A stretch of DNA of 64,000 bases, taken from assembly GCF_000805335.1 (NCBI RefSeq), contig NZ_KN708638.1, forward strand, positions 5,685,359 through 5,749,358, given 5' to 3'. Positions 61,235-64,000 of this stretch are shown here, piece by piece. The position numbers and the translations under genes were made by a program. This DNA comes from Streptomyces sp. CT34. Lineage in GTDB: Bacteria > Actinomycetota > Actinomycetes > Streptomycetales > Streptomycetaceae. The notes beneath the pieces are model-generated. The model did not search any database, was not told where the DNA came from, and worked only from the letters and a program-made list of their open reading frames with translations. The stretch's first letter is position 1; each line of letters starts with the position of its first letter.

Positions 61235-61531
61235 ATGGATCATTGGCTTGACGTCCCGACGGCCGGCCGACCGGCCGCTCCGGGCGATCCCCGCGACCGC
61301 TGCGCCGCCGCCGCGGTCGCCGACCCGACCCCGTGCGAGGGCCCGCGCGACGCCGCCACCATCGTCGCCCGCGACGGCAGAGAGGTCGCCGGCTGCGTCC
61401 ACCACTGCGCCCGCCTCCTGGCCGGCCTGGACGGCGCCCGCGTCCACCCCTTCGTCCCCTCCGCCCAGGCCCTGGACATCTACTCCCGGGCCCGTGAACT
61501 CCCGCCGTTCGCCTGGGAGATCGGCAGATAG
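61235..61531 (+). CDS. Small conserved hypothetical protein
   Basis: 98 residues from ATG 61235 with AGGGGGAC upstream. Begins MDHWLDVPTAGRPAAPGDPRDRCAAA and ends QALDIYSRARELPPFAWEIGR. Four cysteines, two of them near histidines (GCVHHCARLL), could form a metal site. No membrane segment or known domain. Similar short proteins occur in streptomycetes, but I know no function. It lies just upstream of a transposase remnant. Confidence 0.6.
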   Translation: MDHWLDVPTAGRPAAPGDPRDRCAAAAVADPTPCEGPRDAATIVARDGREVAGCVHHCARLLAGLDGARVHPFVPSAQALDIYSRARELPPFAWEIGR

Positions 61532-61746
61532 CCGGGCCCGCGCAGCCGTCCGGATGCGCGAACTCCCCACCCCCGAAGCCCGGTTGCTCCGCCCGCTGCG
61601 GGACGGCCCGCTCCCCTCCGACCGCCGGACGTACGGCATCACCGCGGACGGGACCGCAGCGCTCGCCCAGCGCCGCGGTCCCGTCTGCGATGCGGTCCGT
61701 CAGCCGAGCCGCGGGCCGGTGGCGGCCGGGTCAGCACTCCGCTGTG

Positions 61747-62272
61747 ATGCGCGACCACGACGCCCGGCCCGTCGGCGGCATCGGCCGCCGCCACCGGTCC
61801 CTGGACGAGGGGATCGCCGAGCTGGACGCGGAGATCGGCCCACCGGTCAGGCGGGCAGCCCCGTGCTGCTGGAGTTGTTCGGAGTCGGGCCCGAGACCGT
61901 GGGCCAACTGCCGGCCTCGGCCGGGGACCACCCTGAACGCATGCGACCCGAAGGCGGGTTCGCGCACCTGGCGGGTGTCGCCCCGGTCCCGGCCCCCTCC
62001 GGCCGCACGCACCGCCACCCCATCAACCGTGGCGGTGACCGGGCAGCGGACAACGTCTTGCACACTATCGTGTCCACCCGCATGCGCTTCGACGAACGCA
62101 CCCGTGCCCGCGTCGAACGCCACACCAAAGAAGGGCTGTTCAAAAAGGACATCATGCGCCGCCTCAAGCAGTTCGTCGCCCGAGCCGTCCACCACGCACC
62201 GACCAGCCCACCAACCGAACGGATCACGCAAACCGACCTGGCTCCAGCGGCTTGACAACCATCGGAGCATCC
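61747..62272 (+). pseudogene. IS110-family transposase remnant (frameshifted C-terminal part)
   Basis: The C-terminal Transposase_20 half of an IS110-type DEDD recombinase is clear in one frame from ~61860 to the stop at 62255: VLLELFGVGPETVGQL, GDHPERMRPEGGFAHLAGVAP, SSGRTHRH-like PSGRTHRHPINRGGDRAADNVLHTIV, then RTKEGLFKKDIMRRLKQFVARAV. The preceding helix (SLDEGIAELDAEIGPPV) is in a different frame, so a frameshift lies near 61855-61865. The N-terminal RuvC-like catalytic half is missing. The TTGACAACCATCGGAGCATCC after the stop resembles IS110 right-end flanks. An inactive relic. Confidence 0.85.
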
Positions 62273-62367
62273 AGCGGCTCCAACCTGACCCGGACCGAAC
62301 GAACACCCGAAACAGACTCAACAACGCATCAGAAGGTCACTTCCGCACCGCGTCGGTGGACCGGGGC

Positions 62368-63114
62368 TCAGGCGGACGGCAGGTCATGCCCGGTGCAGGC
62401 GGGTACCTCGCGGTTATTGCGGGTGCGTGCGCCCGGCAGCCAGCCCTGGACGCCTTCTGCGGTCCTGACCAGGTACCAGCGCGTGGAGGTGACTCCCTGT
62501 TCGTCCCGTACGAGCCTGCCGTCGGTGACCACGCAACGCGCGGCCACGGCATCGCCGTGCCAGACGCGGCCTGCGGAGTTGCCGGGTGCGGCGTACTGCT
62601 TGTGCGGGTCCTTGGCCAGTCGCAGCGCACACTCCAGGGTGTGCGCGCCCTGGCAGGCCCGCTCGCTGTTGAAGACCCTGATGGTCACGTCCTGCGTGCC
62701 GGGGCCGGGGACGGCCGGGCCCGGTCGCGCGGGGCCCGGCCGTGCCAGCCACCACACCCCCAGTGAGACCGCGGCGACGGTGGCGGCAGCCGCCAGCGCC
62801 GTGGCGTACGCGCGGCGGTGCCGGACCCTCAGCGGTACGGGCCGCGCCGCCGGCTCCTGGATACGGGCCCACAGCCCCGGCGGCGTCTCGATCGCCTCGT
62901 CGGCCGCCCGCAGACGCTCGCGCAGCGCCACCTCGACACCGGAACCGCCGGCGCCGGGACCCTCCGCATCGGAACCGTCGGCGCCGAATCCACCACTGCC
63001 GAATCCGCCACCGCCGAACCCACCGCCGTCGGAACCATCGGCGCCCGAACCGCCGACACCCGAACCACCCGCGCCGGCGCCGTCGCCCATACGGCCGTCC
63101 GTCCCGCCTGTCAC
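62368..63114 (-). CDS. Single-pass membrane protein, probable anti-sigma partner of the ECF factor
   Basis: 248 residues from GTG 63114, overlapping the sigma gene's stop (GTGA). The N-terminal ~60 residues are Gly-rich repeats (GGSGADGSDGGGFGGGGFGS), then a helical cytosolic part (VEVALRERLRAADEAIETPPGLWARIQE), one membrane helix (AYATALAAAATVAAVSLGVWWLA) and an external domain with four cysteines, WYLVRTAEGVQGWLPG resembling an SH3-like domain. There is no HxxxCxxC zinc motif. Position and topology suggest it holds the sigma factor at the membrane, which is inference. Confidence 0.75.
   Translation of the reverse strand: MTGGTDGRMGDGAGAGGSGVGGSGADGSDGGGFGGGGFGSGGFGADGSDAEGPGAGGSGVEVALRERLRAADEAIETPPGLWARIQEPAARPVPLRVRHRRAYATALAAAATVAAVSLGVWWLARPGPARPGPAVPGPGTQDVTIRVFNSERACQGAHTLECALRLAKDPHKQYAAPGNSAGRVWHGDAVAARCVVTDGRLVRDEQGVTSTRWYLVRTAEGVQGWLPGARTRNNREVPACTGHDLPSA
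62940..63095. repeat. Imperfect GCCGCC/GAACC repeats encoding a Gly-rich segment
   Basis: Degenerate repeats of GAACCGCCGGCGCC-type units. On the minus strand they encode the Gly/Ser/Asp-rich N-terminus of the membrane protein. Confidence 0.6.
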
Positions 63115-63752
63115 GCGCCACCGCCTCCCCGGCCCGTCCCGCTCCCCGGGCCCCCGTGCTGCGAGGGCTCCTGCGGCTGGAGCTGTGGTTCCTCAAGGTA
63201 GCCGCGCAGCCGGTCCAGGGCGCGGGCGCGATGCCGGGCCGCGGTCCCGCGGTGCACCTTCATGATCTTGGCGGCCTGGTCGATGGTGTAGCCGTCGAGG
63301 TCGACGAGGATGACGATGCCGGCCTGGCGGTGCGACAACCGCCCCAGCAGGCGCACCGCTTCGAGCTCCGCATGCCGCCGTTCCACCCCGCCGTCCCAGC
63401 CCGCACCGCCGGCACCGGCGGCGTCCCCGGCACCGCTCACCGCGCCCCCGGCGCCGGTTCCGTACCCGGTGGCGGCCCCGGGACCGGCCTCCTCCAGCCG
63501 CTCCATCCGGTCGACCAGGACCTGCCGCCGATCCTTGCGGTGCGCGTCGCGGGCCACGTTCAGTACGGCGGTGAACGCGTAGGCGTACGGCTCCGGATGC
63601 GTCAGTAGGCGGTGCGGGCGGGCGGCGAGCTTGAGATACGCCTCGTGCACAACATCCTCCGCGGACTGCCTCGTTCCGGCCAGCATGACCGCCCGCCGGT
63701 AGAGCCTGGGCAGCAGCCCGCAGAAGACCTCATCAAAGGTCGGTGACGCCAT
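63111..63752 (-). CDS. ECF-subfamily RNA polymerase sigma factor
   Basis: 213 residues from ATG 63752 with GGGAGAG nine bases upstream. Region 2 at ~5-75 (FDEVFCGLLPRLYRRAVMLAGTRQSAEDVVHEAYLKL), a Gly/Ala-rich linker of about 40 residues (AATGYGTGAGGAVSGAGDAA), and region 4 (RLLGRLSHRQAGIVILVDLDGYTIDQAAKIMKVHRGTAARHRARALDRL). The linker is longer and less complex than usual. A C-terminal Gln/Pro/Gly tail follows. It overlaps the membrane protein gene that probably regulates it. Confidence 0.93.
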   Translation of the reverse strand: MASPTFDEVFCGLLPRLYRRAVMLAGTRQSAEDVVHEAYLKLAARPHRLLTHPEPYAYAFTAVLNVARDAHRKDRRQVLVDRMERLEEAGPGAATGYGTGAGGAVSGAGDAAGAGGAGWDGGVERRHAELEAVRLLGRLSHRQAGIVILVDLDGYTIDQAAKIMKVHRGTAARHRARALDRLRGYLEEPQLQPQEPSQHGGPGSGTGRGGGGA

Positions 63753-64000
63753 GTACCGGAACTCTCCCCGTTGTTCGGCTACGGGCGCGGCCGCAAGAGA
63801 GGCTACCGGACACCCCCGACGCCCAATCAAACTCCGCTGCTCACCCGGTACCCATCACAACCGGGCCACCATGGCTCCCGTCCCCGTCCTCGGCCGCCGT
63901 CTGACACGCACGTATCGGTTTCCACGGCGGCATTGACGGGGCACGTCGGCATGGCAGCCGCCGCCATGCGCCGGCTGCGACCGGCGGGCGAGCCGACGCC
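63753..64000. other. Intergenic edge upstream of the ECF sigma gene
   Basis: 248 bp to the window edge with no supported gene. A 22-codon ATG frame at 63871 is not credible. The sigma gene promoter is expected close to 63753-63830. Confidence 0.4.

Noticed and set aside
61557..61746. Possible winged-helix remnant (RRTYGITADGTAALAQR) upstream of the IS110 relic
   Set aside because: Resembles a MarR/PadR wing only over ~17 residues; no start, no rest of the domain.

Overview
The window is chromosomal DNA of a Streptomyces or a very close relative. Evidence: very high GC with near-saturated G/C at third codon positions, frequent GTG starts, 4-nt ATGA/GTGA gene overlaps, the GlgE alpha-glucan operon, tandem M4 proteases, a sugar ABC importer without its own ATPase, and a gene order that matches from memory the region around S. 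coelicolor SCO5419 to about SCO5461. No rRNA, tRNA, CRISPR or prophage was seen. The only mobile DNA is one decayed IS110-type transposase fragment.

Layout. 1-0.6 kb: 3' end of a LegB-like sugar-nucleotide dehydratase. 0.7-2.7 kb: a TetR regulator divergent from a CnoX/YbbN-type thioredoxin-TPR protein, with a palindrome between them. 3.3-6.0 kb: an envelope operon of unknown function (DUF6230 secreted protein, possible 37-aa leader ORF, DUF6114 membrane protein, long Pro/Ser/Ala-rich exported protein). 6.1-12.4 kb: central carbon genes pta-ackA-pyk, divergent from pfkA. 12.4-16.9 kb: a MacB/FtsX-type ABC exporter and an XRE-like regulator. 17.0-20.2 kb: sugar ABC importer (binding lipoprotein plus two permeases). 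20.2-24.2 kb: a CitA/CitB-type two-component pair divergent from a dicarboxylate symporter. 24.2-32.2 kb: glgE-treS-mak-glgB, which makes alpha-1,4-glucan from trehalose through maltose 1-phosphate. 32.9-36.5 kb: two paralogous M4 metalloproteases. 36.8-40.9 kb: a heterodimeric ABC exporter pair. 41.1-43.4 kb: glgX. 43.8-46.6 kb: two L,D-transpeptidase lipoproteins. 46.6-48.2 kb: enoyl-CoA hydratase and a small HATPase. 48.6-50.8 kb: small exported protein, DsbA-like protein and CcdA. 50.8-54.4 kb: small conserved protein, nadE, GH25 muramidase-like protein, GT4 glycosyltransferase. 54.6-56.9 kb: OmpR-type regulator and its kinase. 57.1-60.9 kb: M56 peptidase-BlaI pair, then DedA and two PAP2 phosphatases. 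61.2-64 kb: small conserved protein, IS110 remnant, ECF sigma factor with a membrane partner.

Functionally the window is dominated by carbon storage and overflow metabolism (pta/ackA/pyk/pfkA, GlgE pathway, GlgX) and by cell-envelope functions (L,D-transpeptidases, disulfide formation, GH25, DedA/PAP2, signalling pairs). The two most interesting units are the BlaI-M56/DedA/PAP2 neighbourhood, which reads like a regulated undecaprenyl-phosphate recycling module with a clear BlaI-type operator, and the DUF6230/DUF6114/secreted-protein operon, which has no described function that I know of. Gene identities and reading frames come from the sequence. Functional links between neighbours are inference.
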